Assembly (NCBI GenBank): GCA_030831445.1
Contig: JAURLB010000196.1
Span: 1-6,970, forward strand
Reading direction: 5' to 3'
Source: Candidatus Nanopelagicales bacterium
Lineage (GTDB): Bacteria > Actinomycetota > Actinomycetes > S36-B12 > UBA5976
Length of the DNA stretch: 6,970 nucleotides
Numbering within the stretch: position 1 is the stretch's first letter; each line of letters opens with the position of its first letter. Below, piece after piece: positions 1 to 6,300 of this stretch. The position numbers and the translations under genes are program-made. Under the pieces are notes generated by a model. It was given only the letters and a program-made list of their open reading frames with translations, had not been told where the DNA came from and made no database searches.

Positions 1-1
1 C

Positions 2-256
2 GCTCATTCACAATCCGATCGAGAGGTCGTAAATGTGGCATCGGGGGATCCGATATCAATTAATAGGTTGACAAACGAAATGTTGATCGCGTCAAAATAT
101 GGACGAAAGGCTACGCATGCAGAGCGAGACTGGACACACGGAAGTAAGAGATTTGGTAATCCAATTAAAATAGAACGATTATTTGGTTGGCGTGCTACGA
201 CGACCTTGTCGTCTGGTCTTGAGTCGGTTTACAAATCACTTGGCGAGGGCGATTAA
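2..256 (+). CDS. NAD-dependent epimerase/dehydratase (SDR family), C-terminal part only
   Basis: The reading frame is open from base 2 to the TAA at 254-256, so this is the last 84 residues of a gene that begins left of the window. The GTG at 35 is an internal valine, not a start. The visible end has the layout of the C-terminal substrate-binding lobe of extended short-chain dehydrogenases. It starts with a VVNVASGDPISI stretch, the family's 'N-x-G-x-G-x-x-x-S-V' strand. A DWTHGSKRFGNPIKIERLFGW segment follows (about residues 44-64), corresponding to the 'GD...D..KA...LGW.P' part that contacts the sugar nucleotide. Last is a TTTLSSGLESVY helix. The Rossmann fold and the YxxxK catalytic site are outside the window, so the reaction (4-epimerase, 4,6-dehydratase or reductase) cannot be told. 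Its stop overlaps the next start as TAATG, which places it in the same glycan operon. Confidence 0.82.
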   Translation, partial: AHSQSDREVVNVASGDPISINRLTNEMLIASKYGRKATHAERDWTHGSKRFGNPIKIERLFGWRATTTLSSGLESVYKSLGEGD

Positions 257-999
257 TGAGCTCGGTGCTGATTAGCTTGATTGCTCCATGTCTCAACGAA
301 GAAGGCAACATTCAGAAACTATCTCAGAGGTTTTTCGCTGAGGCAATTCGCCGCGACATAAATTGCGAAATTGTTTTTATTGACGATGGCAGTACCGATT
401 TTACCTGGAGTAGAATACAGGTTGAAGTTGAAGACAAACCAGAAAAAGTTCAGTGCGTTCGACACGACTCAAATCAGGGAATTCCTAAGTCGTGGATCTC
501 TGGTATCGAGGTTGCTAAGGGCTCGTATGTCTGTTTGATTGACTCCGACCTACAGAATCGACCCGAATCGGTTTTTGATCTTTACGATTCACTACTGGCA
601 AGCGGGGCATCAGTCGTGCGTGGCGTTAGAAGGCCTACAACCACAACAACCTTTGGGCGAATATTGATGTCCAAGGGACTAAATCTTTTGTTGAACCTGG
701 TGTTCGGAATGAAGTCACGTGATAATAAGTCAGGTTTTCTTCTAGGTGAAACGAAATTGATGTCAAGAGTGGTACACCATCAGGGACACTATTACCATTT
801 TCAGACCTTTATCGGTGTTTCGGCAAATGTATTGGCCCCACTTGTAATTGAGATTGACACACCGTTTGATGATCGTAATGCAGGATCATCATTCTTGACC
901 GGGAAGAGCTTCCGAGTCGCTTGCAGAGCAATTGCGGATATTCCTGAAGCCAGAAGAGAGTATTCGAATAAAAAGGGGAAAATCAGTGGCAAAATATAA
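256..999 (+). CDS. Family 2 glycosyltransferase, DPM1/polyprenyl-phosphate type
   Basis: The 247-residue protein has a GT-A fold signature. An N-terminal APCLNEEGNI strand-loop lies at about residues 10-19, and DDGSTD at 43-48 binds the nucleotide. DSDLQNRPE at 96-104 is the metal-binding DxD region, in the form typical of dolichol/undecaprenyl-phosphate sugar synthases. A V-R-G-x-R segment is near 121-125, and the DNKSGF acceptor-loop motif is near 156-161. DDRNAGSSF near residue 207 matches the R-x-x-G-x-S motif of the family. I see no C-terminal pair of membrane helices, so it is the short form, probably peripheral at the cytoplasmic membrane. The likely role is transfer of a hexose from a nucleotide sugar to a polyprenyl phosphate or growing glycan; donor and acceptor are unknown. 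ATG 256 overlaps the previous stop by one base, and GAGGG at 245-249 is a well-placed ribosome site. A run of five threonines (128-132) is a small oddity. Confidence 0.88.
   Translation: MSSVLISLIAPCLNEEGNIQKLSQRFFAEAIRRDINCEIVFIDDGSTDFTWSRIQVEVEDKPEKVQCVRHDSNQGIPKSWISGIEVAKGSYVCLIDSDLQNRPESVFDLYDSLLASGASVVRGVRRPTTTTTFGRILMSKGLNLLLNLVFGMKSRDNKSGFLLGETKLMSRVVHHQGHYYHFQTFIGVSANVLAPLVIEIDTPFDDRNAGSSFLTGKSFRVACRAIADIPEARREYSNKKGKISGKI
973..979 (+). promoter_or_regulatory. Ribosome binding site that fixes the start of the CapK-like gene
   Basis: AAGGGGA lies six bases before the GTG at 986, inside the end of the glycosyltransferase gene. An in-frame TTG at 932 would lengthen the protein by 18 residues. 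That extension is very basic and is the +1 shadow of conserved glycosyltransferase coding sequence, so 986 is preferred. Confidence 0.7.
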
Positions 1000-2419
1000 G
1001 GGATTTAGAAGGCTGAGATTTGAAGCATATTTTGCAGTTATGCCTTTGCACGCGTGGATGATTCGCGGTAGACAAACTCGAAAAAAATATTTCGAACTAA
1101 AACATACCGAATCATATGGCAAAGAGGAACTAACAAACCTACAAAGCGAAAAACTAAGAATAATTATTCAACATGCGTATAGGACAAGTTCCTTTTATCG
1201 AAAACGTCTAGATGACTTAGGGATCAACCCGAACGATATTCAGGGCGTAAACGATTTGTCAAAATTGCCGTTTCTAGAAAAAGATGACGTAAGACAGAAT
1301 TTGAATTCAGGACTGATTTCAAACGCGGTACCCCAAAAGCATATGTTGCGAATAAATACGAGTGGATCAACAGGCAAACCATTCACAATCTTCGCTGACC
1401 GTGAACAATTGGAAATACGATTCGCATCGACTTTAAGGGCGATGGAATGGACAGGTTGGCAATTTGGAGATCGGCAGGCCAGGTTGTGGCATCAAACTAT
1501 TGGAATGTCACGAACTCAGGTCATCCGAGAGCGCATCGACGCTTGGTTTATGCGCAGAATTTTTATTCCTGCTTTTGAAATTAACGATAGAAATATCGAA
1601 GATTTTGTAGGGAAGATAAGAAATTTTCGTCCCAAACTGATTGATGGCTATGCAGAGTCACTGAACTTCCTTGCCAAGTACATCCAGATGGGGAATCTCG
1701 TTGGCATTAAGCCCGTTGCAGTTATGTCGTCTGCTCAAGCTTTACCGAAACAAACACGGCAAATTATTGAAAAAGGCATGAATACCAAGGTATTTGACAA
1801 ATACGGAAGTAGAGAGTTCTCTGGTATCGCTTATGAATGCACCGCGCATACAGGACACCATGTTGTTGAAGAGTGTTACATAGTTGAACTGTTAGTAGGA
1901 AATAGAGCTGCGCTTCCTGGTGAAGTTGGTGAAATAGTAATTACTGATTTGCACAATCGTGCAACACCAATGATCAGATATCGAATTGGTGACCTCGCTA
2001 CAGCAGTCGACAACTCTAAAGATTGTAGGTGCGGTAGGTCACATCTTCGAATCGGTGATATTGAGGGCAGAACACAAGCAATTGTTTATTGTGCAAACGG
2101 GACTTGGATGCCTGGCGCATTTTTTCTTCACTTCCTCAAAGACCATGATGAAATCATAAATCAATTTCAGATCATTCAAGTTGAAAAGGGATCAATCCTG
2201 TTGAAGGTCGTAAAAGGAAGTGGACATTCTGATGAGAAGATCATTGACGTTTTAAATCGATTAAGAGATTTCATTGGTCAAACCAGAATCGATTTAGAGT
2301 ATGTCACCGAAATACCTTTAGTTCGAACGGGGAAACGAAGCCCAGTCGTTTCGTTAGTGGTGGAAGACTTTCAAACGCTAGAAGCAAAAACCGTTGATGT
2401 TCATGGAAAGGCAAGATGA
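986..2419 (+). CDS. PaaK/CapK-family adenylate-forming enzyme (phenylacetate-CoA ligase-like)
   Basis: From GTG 986 the protein is 477 residues, close to the usual length of COG1541-type proteins found in capsule and exopolysaccharide clusters. The ATP/AMP-binding P-loop TSGSTGKP is at residues 125-132. DKYGSREFSG at 271-280 is the A5-like motif (Y-G-S/T-x-E). ATPMIRYRIGDLA at 326-338 carries the motif Asp that binds the ribose. A CRCGRS cysteine motif at 347-352 is followed by an IEGR hinge. TGKR near 448-451 holds the probable catalytic Lys of the mobile C-terminal domain. The key residues seem intact, so an active enzyme that adenylates a carboxylate is likely. Thioester formation with CoA or transfer to another acceptor is possible but not shown. 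True phenylacetate catabolism is unlikely because no other paa genes are nearby. It overlaps the glycosyltransferase by 14 bases and the next gene by ATGA. The carboxylate substrate is unknown. Confidence 0.88.
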   Translation: MAKYKGFRRLRFEAYFAVMPLHAWMIRGRQTRKKYFELKHTESYGKEELTNLQSEKLRIIIQHAYRTSSFYRKRLDDLGINPNDIQGVNDLSKLPFLEKDDVRQNLNSGLISNAVPQKHMLRINTSGSTGKPFTIFADREQLEIRFASTLRAMEWTGWQFGDRQARLWHQTIGMSRTQVIRERIDAWFMRRIFIPAFEINDRNIEDFVGKIRNFRPKLIDGYAESLNFLAKYIQMGNLVGIKPVAVMSSAQALPKQTRQIIEKGMNTKVFDKYGSREFSGIAYECTAHTGHHVVEECYIVELLVGNRAALPGEVGEIVITDLHNRATPMIRYRIGDLATAVDNSKDCRCGRSHLRIGDIEGRTQAIVYCANGTWMPGAFFLHFLKDHDEIINQFQIIQVEKGSILLKVVKGSGHSDEKIIDVLNRLRDFIGQTRIDLEYVTEIPLVRTGKRSPVVSLVVEDFQTLEAKTVDVHGKAR

Positions 2420-3378
2420 GAGCACTAGTTACTGGCGCCGCGGGGTTCATTGGGAGCTCATTGGTGGATCGACTATTGAATGATGGTCACGATGTGGTGG
2501 GAATTGACACTTTCACCAACTACTACAGCCGGGAGATAAAAGAGAAGAATCTGAGCCGTGCTCGTGATTATTCCAATTTTCTTTTATTTGAAAAAGATAT
2601 ATGCCGCGATGATGTTTCTCCCCTGTTCGATGGGGTTACAGATGTGTTTCACCTAGCGGGACAACCGGGAGTGAGAAAGTCTTGGGGAATTGATTTTGAT
2701 GATTATTTGAGTTGGAATGTATTAGCGACACAGCGTCTTCTCGAAATCGTAAAGCTTAATGGACAATTGCGATCCTTTGTATTTGCTTCTAGTTCATCTG
2801 TTTACGGAAATCAACCAAAGTTTCCTTCGTCCGAGATGGATCTTCCTCAACCCGTTAGCCCTTATGGCGTCACAAAACTTGCAGCGGAGCACATGTGTTG
2901 CTTGTATGCAAAACAGTTTGATGTTCCCACAGTCTCATTGAGATACTTCACCGTATATGGTCCAAGACAAAGACCCGACATGGGCATAAGCAAAATGATC
3001 AACGCATTGATTGACGAGAAAAACTTTAAGATTTACGGCGATGGGAATCAGTTAAGAGATTTTACGTACATAGATGATGTCGTCGAGGCAAATTTATATG
3101 CTGCGACCTATGCTCAGGCAAATACTCAACGTGGTGCGATCTTTAATGTCGGCGGCAACGGGACAGTGTCAATCAATGAACTTATAGGAATGATGGAGGA
3201 GATATCGGGACTGAAAATGCGAAAGATCTATTCCGATGCGATGGCTGGTGACCCGAGAACTACATGTGCTGATGCCCAAAAAATAAAAAATGAAACTGGG
3301 TGGGTACCTTCAATTCCAATTAGAATCGGAATACAAGACCAGTTTAATTGGACAAAAATCGATAAGTTTTCTAACTGA
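2416..3378 (+). CDS. NAD-dependent nucleotide-sugar epimerase, UDP-glucose/UDP-glucuronate 4-epimerase-like
   Basis: This is a complete extended SDR of 320 residues, a normal length for the family. The NAD-binding TGAAGFIG is at residues 6-13, and the acidic residue binding the adenosine ribose is D31. A DTFTNYYSREIKEKNL segment (31-46) resembles the UDP-glucuronate C4-epimerase branch. HLAGQPGVR is at 79-87. The SSSSVYG stretch (125-131) supplies the catalytic Ser, and Y150-x3-K154 is the catalytic pair. RYFTVYGPRQRPDMG follows near 187-201, then GDGNQLRDFTYIDDVV, which is conserved in nucleotide-sugar epimerases. The expected reaction is reversible inversion at C4 of a UDP-sugar in the cytoplasm, through a 4-keto intermediate with bound NAD. 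Glucose, glucuronate and N-acetylhexosamine substrates cannot be separated by eye. Its ATG sits in an ATGA overlap with the CapK-like gene, with AAAGG (2407-2411) just upstream. Confidence 0.88.
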   Translation: MRALVTGAAGFIGSSLVDRLLNDGHDVVGIDTFTNYYSREIKEKNLSRARDYSNFLLFEKDICRDDVSPLFDGVTDVFHLAGQPGVRKSWGIDFDDYLSWNVLATQRLLEIVKLNGQLRSFVFASSSSVYGNQPKFPSSEMDLPQPVSPYGVTKLAAEHMCCLYAKQFDVPTVSLRYFTVYGPRQRPDMGISKMINALIDEKNFKIYGDGNQLRDFTYIDDVVEANLYAATYAQANTQRGAIFNVGGNGTVSINELIGMMEEISGLKMRKIYSDAMAGDPRTTCADAQKIKNETGWVPSIPIRIGIQDQFNWTKIDKFSN

Positions 3379-3402
3379 GATCAGCCAATTATCAATTTCG
3401 AT

Positions 3403-3406
3403 AGGA
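3403..3406 (+). promoter_or_regulatory. Ribosome binding site of the desaturase-like gene
   Basis: AGGA lies five bases before ATG 3412 in the only internal gap of the left array (3379-3411). The gap is too short to hold an obvious promoter and I see no terminator in it, so read-through from the epimerase gene is likely. Confidence 0.55.
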
Positions 3407-3411
3407 AAACA

Positions 3412-4311
3412 ATGGAATCGAATGCCCCTTCTAAATCAAGAGTTGACATTAACGATTGGTACGGAGTATTTGTCGTACTAAAAAGCACACTTCCACTAGT
3501 GGCATCAATGACATTTATCGGATCGTTTTATAGTCGTTCAATCTCGTGGGTTATCATTTGCGTTTGTCTTCTTGGGTGGAGCGGCTACCGGATGCAATTT
3601 TTGCTGCATGATGCTTCTCATCACACACTTTTTCGGAGCAGAAGAGCAAATGAGGTGGTGGGACGTATCGGAGGCACCATGGTTGGCGTCGATTACGACC
3701 GTTACCGATTTACCCACATGTGGCATCATCGAAAAAACGGTCAAGAATCAGATCCACAATTTCCCGACTATTTAGGTATGGGGGCAATAACAAAATCTGG
3801 ATTCATTAGATTTGTTATCGAACCACTCTATGGAGCAAGGTTGTTCCCTTACTTGAAGCGGGAATTGGGCAATAGAACCTTAAATGGTTACGAAGCACCG
3901 AAGTCAAGTCCACTTTGGTGGAGCCAGTTCGTTTCGACGCAAGCTCTGATTTTACTTTTACTTTCTTCAAATCTGAGCAATCCAGAAACAATCTTGTTTT
4001 TCTATGTGGGATTGGCCACGGTGTCGCTCTTCTTGGCACGAATCAGGGCATTGGCAGAACATCAACAGTTAGGCCAAGAGGAAACAGATTATTCAAGGTC
4101 ACATCGATTTAACTTATTTGAATGGTTTGTGTTGTATGACGCGAATTTCAACTTCCATGCAGAGCATCACCTATATCCAAATACACAATCAAGAAAATTG
4201 AAGTCATTGGCTATAGAGCTAAGAAAAAATGGCACAATCAAGGATCCGTTGTCAAACTCAATGGTCGGAACGCTCAAAATTCTTTATGAGAAATTGCCGT
4301 CTCGATTATGA
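3412..4311 (+). CDS. Membrane fatty-acid-desaturase-like di-iron oxygenase
   Basis: The 299-residue protein carries all three histidine boxes of the membrane fatty acid desaturase/hydroxylase superfamily. Box 1 is H66-D-A-S-H70-H71, box 2 is H102-M-W-H105-H106 and box 3 is H249-A-E-H252-H253. An extra H217 lies in ALAEHQQL, the position of an additional iron ligand in this family. Hydrophobic stretches at about 18-40, 43-58, 178-189 and 192-210 fit the expected transmembrane hairpins, with the boxes on the cytoplasmic side. Family members use O2 and reducing power (ferredoxin or cytochrome b5 type) to desaturate or hydroxylate lipid-like substrates; no electron carrier is fused here or encoded in the window. 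The position in a glycan operon suggests it modifies an acyl chain or lipid part of the surface product, which is inference. Carotenoid hydroxylases and ketolases share the fold, but no carotenoid gene is nearby. Confidence 0.87.
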   Translation: MESNAPSKSRVDINDWYGVFVVLKSTLPLVASMTFIGSFYSRSISWVIICVCLLGWSGYRMQFLLHDASHHTLFRSRRANEVVGRIGGTMVGVDYDRYRFTHMWHHRKNGQESDPQFPDYLGMGAITKSGFIRFVIEPLYGARLFPYLKRELGNRTLNGYEAPKSSPLWWSQFVSTQALILLLLSSNLSNPETILFFYVGLATVSLFLARIRALAEHQQLGQEETDYSRSHRFNLFEWFVLYDANFNFHAEHHLYPNTQSRKLKSLAIELRKNGTIKDPLSNSMVGTLKILYEKLPSRL

Positions 4312-5225
4312 GTTTCATCTCGACGATTGATGCTCCTTGTGCACTTTGTGGAGGAAGCAGCAGTATAAAAACAATTGCTACAAAAGACTTTAGTTATGGC
4401 ACTTGCGAGAATGAGTTTTTCTACAGCGAGTGTGAATGTGGAGTTTATCGTCTTGTTAATCAGCCACTTGATGAGGATATGGGGAGAATCTATCCTGAGA
4501 ATTACTCCGCTTATAGACCAACGCGATTTGGACCGATGGCCCAGATTAGGAAGTGGAATTTTCAAACAAAGATAAAAGATGCAATTGGGAATAGAAAAAT
4601 CGATTCCTGGCTTGATTTTGGTTGTGGAGCCGGAGAATTAGCTTTGGTCGTTAAATCTTTGGGAGTGGAAAAAGTATTTGGTTGCGACTTCTCCGAAATG
4701 TTTTTTGAGGAGTTACGAAGTAATGGCGTTGAATGTTTTTTATCGAATGAATTGTCGCGCTTGGATGACAAATCACTTGATGTTGTTTCCATGCTCCAAG
4801 TAATCGAGCATCTTCGCGACCCCCGTCGTGAGGTGGACGCAATAAAATCAAAGTTGAAAATTGGTGGTGTATTTATCATCGAGACACCTAGCCCCTCTGG
4901 ACTTGATTTTAAAATAGGGAGAAATAAAACATGGGGTGGTTGGCATGCGCCGCGGCACTTTTATATTTTTTCACAGATCAAATTGATTCAAATCCTAGAG
5001 GAGTGTGGGTTCAGGGTAATTTCAACTAAGTACATACCCAGTCCATACATGTGGATTGAAACGTTAAAGGCTCGGTTGATAGTTGATGGGAGAAAACGAA
5101 TTAAATCAAAAAGATTTTCGATTGGGAATATCTATTTGGTCGCAGTTGTTACGCTGCTTGACTATGCCTTGATTGCTTTGGGCAAACCTTCGTCAAATCA
5201 ACAAATTGTGGCAGTTAGGGAATAA
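4308..5225 (+). CDS. Class I SAM-dependent methyltransferase with N-terminal cysteine cluster
   Basis: The protein has 305 residues. An N-terminal C11-x2-C14 ... C42-x-C44 pattern looks like a small zinc-binding fold, which many sugar-modifying methyltransferases carry. The Rossmann methyltransferase core follows: motif I LDFGCGAGE at 102-110, the acidic SAM-ribose ligand D127 in GCDFS, and MLQVIEHLRDP at 162-172 (motif IV, 'L.H..DP' type). GGVFIIETPSP is near 186-196. The W-x-x-W-H-A-P-R-H-F segment near 209-218 is typical of the Methyltransf_23/UbiG-like families. A hydrophobic stretch at about 272-292 near the C-terminus may anchor it to the membrane, though an Asp at 285 weakens this. It probably methylates a sugar, an acyl group or a lipid in the same pathway. 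ATG 4308 overlaps the desaturase stop as ATGA. There is no good ribosome site in front, so coupling to upstream translation is likely. It is the last gene of the array. Confidence 0.85.
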   Translation: MSFISTIDAPCALCGGSSSIKTIATKDFSYGTCENEFFYSECECGVYRLVNQPLDEDMGRIYPENYSAYRPTRFGPMAQIRKWNFQTKIKDAIGNRKIDSWLDFGCGAGELALVVKSLGVEKVFGCDFSEMFFEELRSNGVECFLSNELSRLDDKSLDVVSMLQVIEHLRDPRREVDAIKSKLKIGGVFIIETPSPSGLDFKIGRNKTWGGWHAPRHFYIFSQIKLIQILEECGFRVISTKYIPSPYMWIETLKARLIVDGRKRIKSKRFSIGNIYLVAVVTLLDYALIALGKPSSNQQIVAVRE

Positions 5226-5296
5226 ATAGTAGGCATCTAGCAAGAATGATTCAAGGCTCGCTTGTATTGATCTCCGTTTCGTTACGGATTGGAGCC

Positions 5297-5339
5297 ATGT
5301 TCCATAGCGCTAGTAGGTAGGTAGAACATTGGGTAGCGC
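5297..5339. repeat. Two interleaved 6-base inverted repeats around TAGCGCTA
   Basis: ATGTTC (5297-5302) pairs with GAACAT (5324-5329), and GCGCTA (5307-5312) pairs with TAGCGC (5334-5339). Each pair is separated by 21 bases, and the two pairs are shifted by 10 bases. TAGCGCTA at 5305-5312 is itself a perfect palindrome, and TAGCGC recurs directly at 5334. The element could be an operator or an RNA fold just upstream of the epimerase gene. Arms this short can arise by chance. Confidence 0.3.
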
Positions 5340-5369
5340 CTGATTGTCGTATGGTCTTGGCCTAGCAAC

Positions 5370-5375
5370 TACATT
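5370..5375 (+). promoter_or_regulatory. Candidate -10 box for a leaderless epimerase transcript
   Basis: TACATT fits the TANNNT -10 consensus and ends seven bases before the GTG at 5383, which would put the transcription start at the first base of the codon. No Shine-Dalgarno precedes that GTG, which agrees with a leaderless mRNA. The best -35-like sequence, TTGTCG at 5344-5349, is 20 bases away, which is too far for a strong promoter. Confidence 0.35.
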
Positions 5376-5382
5376 CGTTCTC

Positions 5383-6300
5383 GTGACAAAAACAGTTGTG
5401 GTAACCGGTGTGGCTGGGTTTATTGGCTCTCGGGTTGCCGCTCGAATGGCGCACGAAGGTTTTTCCGTAGTCGGTGTGGACGACTTGTCGTCGGGCAAGG
5501 TTGCCAACATTCCCTCAACTATTGAGTTTGTCGAGGGCGACTTGGCAGTACAGGGAACCATTACGAAATTGCCGAAGCAGTGTGCTGCCGTGTTGCACTT
5601 GGCGGGCCAATCGTCTGGCGAAATGAGCTTTGACGACCCTGTTGCCGATTTGCACAAGAACACGGTGTCAACACTGAACCTCATTCAATATGCCATCTCG
5701 GTTGGGGTGCAGCGTTTTGTCTACGCAAGTTCGATGTCGGTGTACGGCAACGTGCCGGATGCGCCTATTGCCGAAGACGAACACGTTGCGCCGCTGTCGT
5801 GTTACGGCGTGGGCAAGTTGGCCGCCGAGAATTACCTGGCAGTGTTTGCGAAGCAATTGTCGAGCGTAAACATGCGCATGTTCAACGTGTACGGGCCTGG
5901 CCAAGACATGAGCAACCTGCGCCAAGGGATGGTGAGCATCTATTTGGCTCAAGCACTGGCAAACAAACACATTGTGGTGAAGGGCTCTTTGGAGCGATTC
6001 CGAGATTTCGTGTTTATTGACGATGTTGTGGAGGCCTGGTTGAGAGCCGCAACGTTCGACGGCGTTGGGGGCAGCACCATCAACATCGGAACGGGTGTGC
6101 GAACCACTGTTGCGCAAGTGCTGGAAACAGTGAAAGGCCATGTTGCTGGCACAACAGTTGAAGTGACAGACCCAACACCCGGAGATCAAAACGGGATTTA
6201 TGCAGACACTGCAAGGTTGCGATCAATATTGCAGATGAACGAGTTTGTTGGCTTCGCTGAAGGCGTGCGCAGGTTTAGCGAGTTTGCAAAAACTGCTTAG
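5383..6300 (+). CDS. NAD-dependent nucleotide-sugar epimerase/dehydratase, GalE-like
   Basis: From GTG 5383 the protein is 305 residues. TGVAGFIG at 8-15 is the NAD-binding loop, starting eight residues in as usual. The in-frame TTG at 5344 would add 13 residues ahead of the first Rossmann strand and is rejected. D33 lies in VDDLSSG, and HLAGQSSGE at 72-80 fits the family. The serine stretch SSMSVYG is at 116-122, and Y141-x3-K145 is the catalytic pair. NVYGPGQDMSNLRQGM near 168-183 and ERFRDFVFIDDVV near 204-216 are typical of UDP-glucose 4-epimerase-like enzymes. It probably interconverts sugar epimers on a nucleotide carrier; the exact sugar is unknown. It is separated from the left operon by 157 bases, is clearly richer in G+C, and is likely transcribed on its own. 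Its end overlaps the convergent cytidylyltransferase gene by 26 bases. Confidence 0.87.
   Translation: MTKTVVVTGVAGFIGSRVAARMAHEGFSVVGVDDLSSGKVANIPSTIEFVEGDLAVQGTITKLPKQCAAVLHLAGQSSGEMSFDDPVADLHKNTVSTLNLIQYAISVGVQRFVYASSMSVYGNVPDAPIAEDEHVAPLSCYGVGKLAAENYLAVFAKQLSSVNMRMFNVYGPGQDMSNLRQGMVSIYLAQALANKHIVVKGSLERFRDFVFIDDVVEAWLRAATFDGVGGSTINIGTGVRTTVAQVLETVKGHVAGTTVEVTDPTPGDQNGIYADTARLRSILQMNEFVGFAEGVRRFSEFAKTA

Larger units (their letters stand above)
5226..5382. other. Intergenic gap between operon end and the second epimerase gene
   Basis: These 157 bases hold no convincing gene. Three short inverted repeats follow the operon end: CAAG/CTTG at 5252-5264, TCCGT/ACGGA with a six-base loop at 5273-5288, and a pair of interleaved repeats at 5297-5339. 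None is followed by a T run, so no standard intrinsic terminator is seen. (GTAG)x3 lies at 5313-5324. G+C content rises sharply across this gap, so it is the probable boundary of the AT-richer cassette. Confidence 0.6.

Noticed and set aside
35..37. GTG as start of a 73-residue protein
   Set aside because: The frame is open to the left edge, and the upstream residues continue a family-typical strand, so this is the end of a larger gene.
1081..1087. Run of seven A residues as a programmed slippage site
   Set aside because: The frame continues intact for a full-length enzyme and there is no alternative frame product or stimulatory structure; such runs are common in AT-rich genes.
986..2419. 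Phenylacetate-CoA ligase of aromatic degradation
   Set aside because: No paa or other catabolic gene is present; this family commonly occurs in capsule loci.
3412..4311. Carotenoid hydroxylase or ketolase
   Set aside because: The histidine boxes are shared across the superfamily, but no carotenoid gene is nearby and the operon is a glycan one; the general desaturase-like call is safer.
5252..5288. Two small hairpins after the operon as an intrinsic terminator
   Set aside because: The stems are only 4 and 5 base pairs, and neither is followed by a run of T.
5344..5382. TTG start adding 13 residues to the second epimerase
   Set aside because: The first Rossmann strand begins right after GTG 5383, and the extra residues match nothing in the family.
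5310..5684. Open frame of 124 codons on the - strand covering the gap and the epimerase start
   Set aside because: It lies mostly antisense to the conserved NAD-binding region, has a Thr/Ala/Pro-rich low-information sequence and shows no ribosome site that I could defend.
5668..6189. Long open frame (173 codons) on the - strand
   Set aside because: It is antisense to a conserved epimerase with all family motifs, is rich in His, Cys and Arg, and matches no family I know. It is a shadow of G+C-rich coding sequence.
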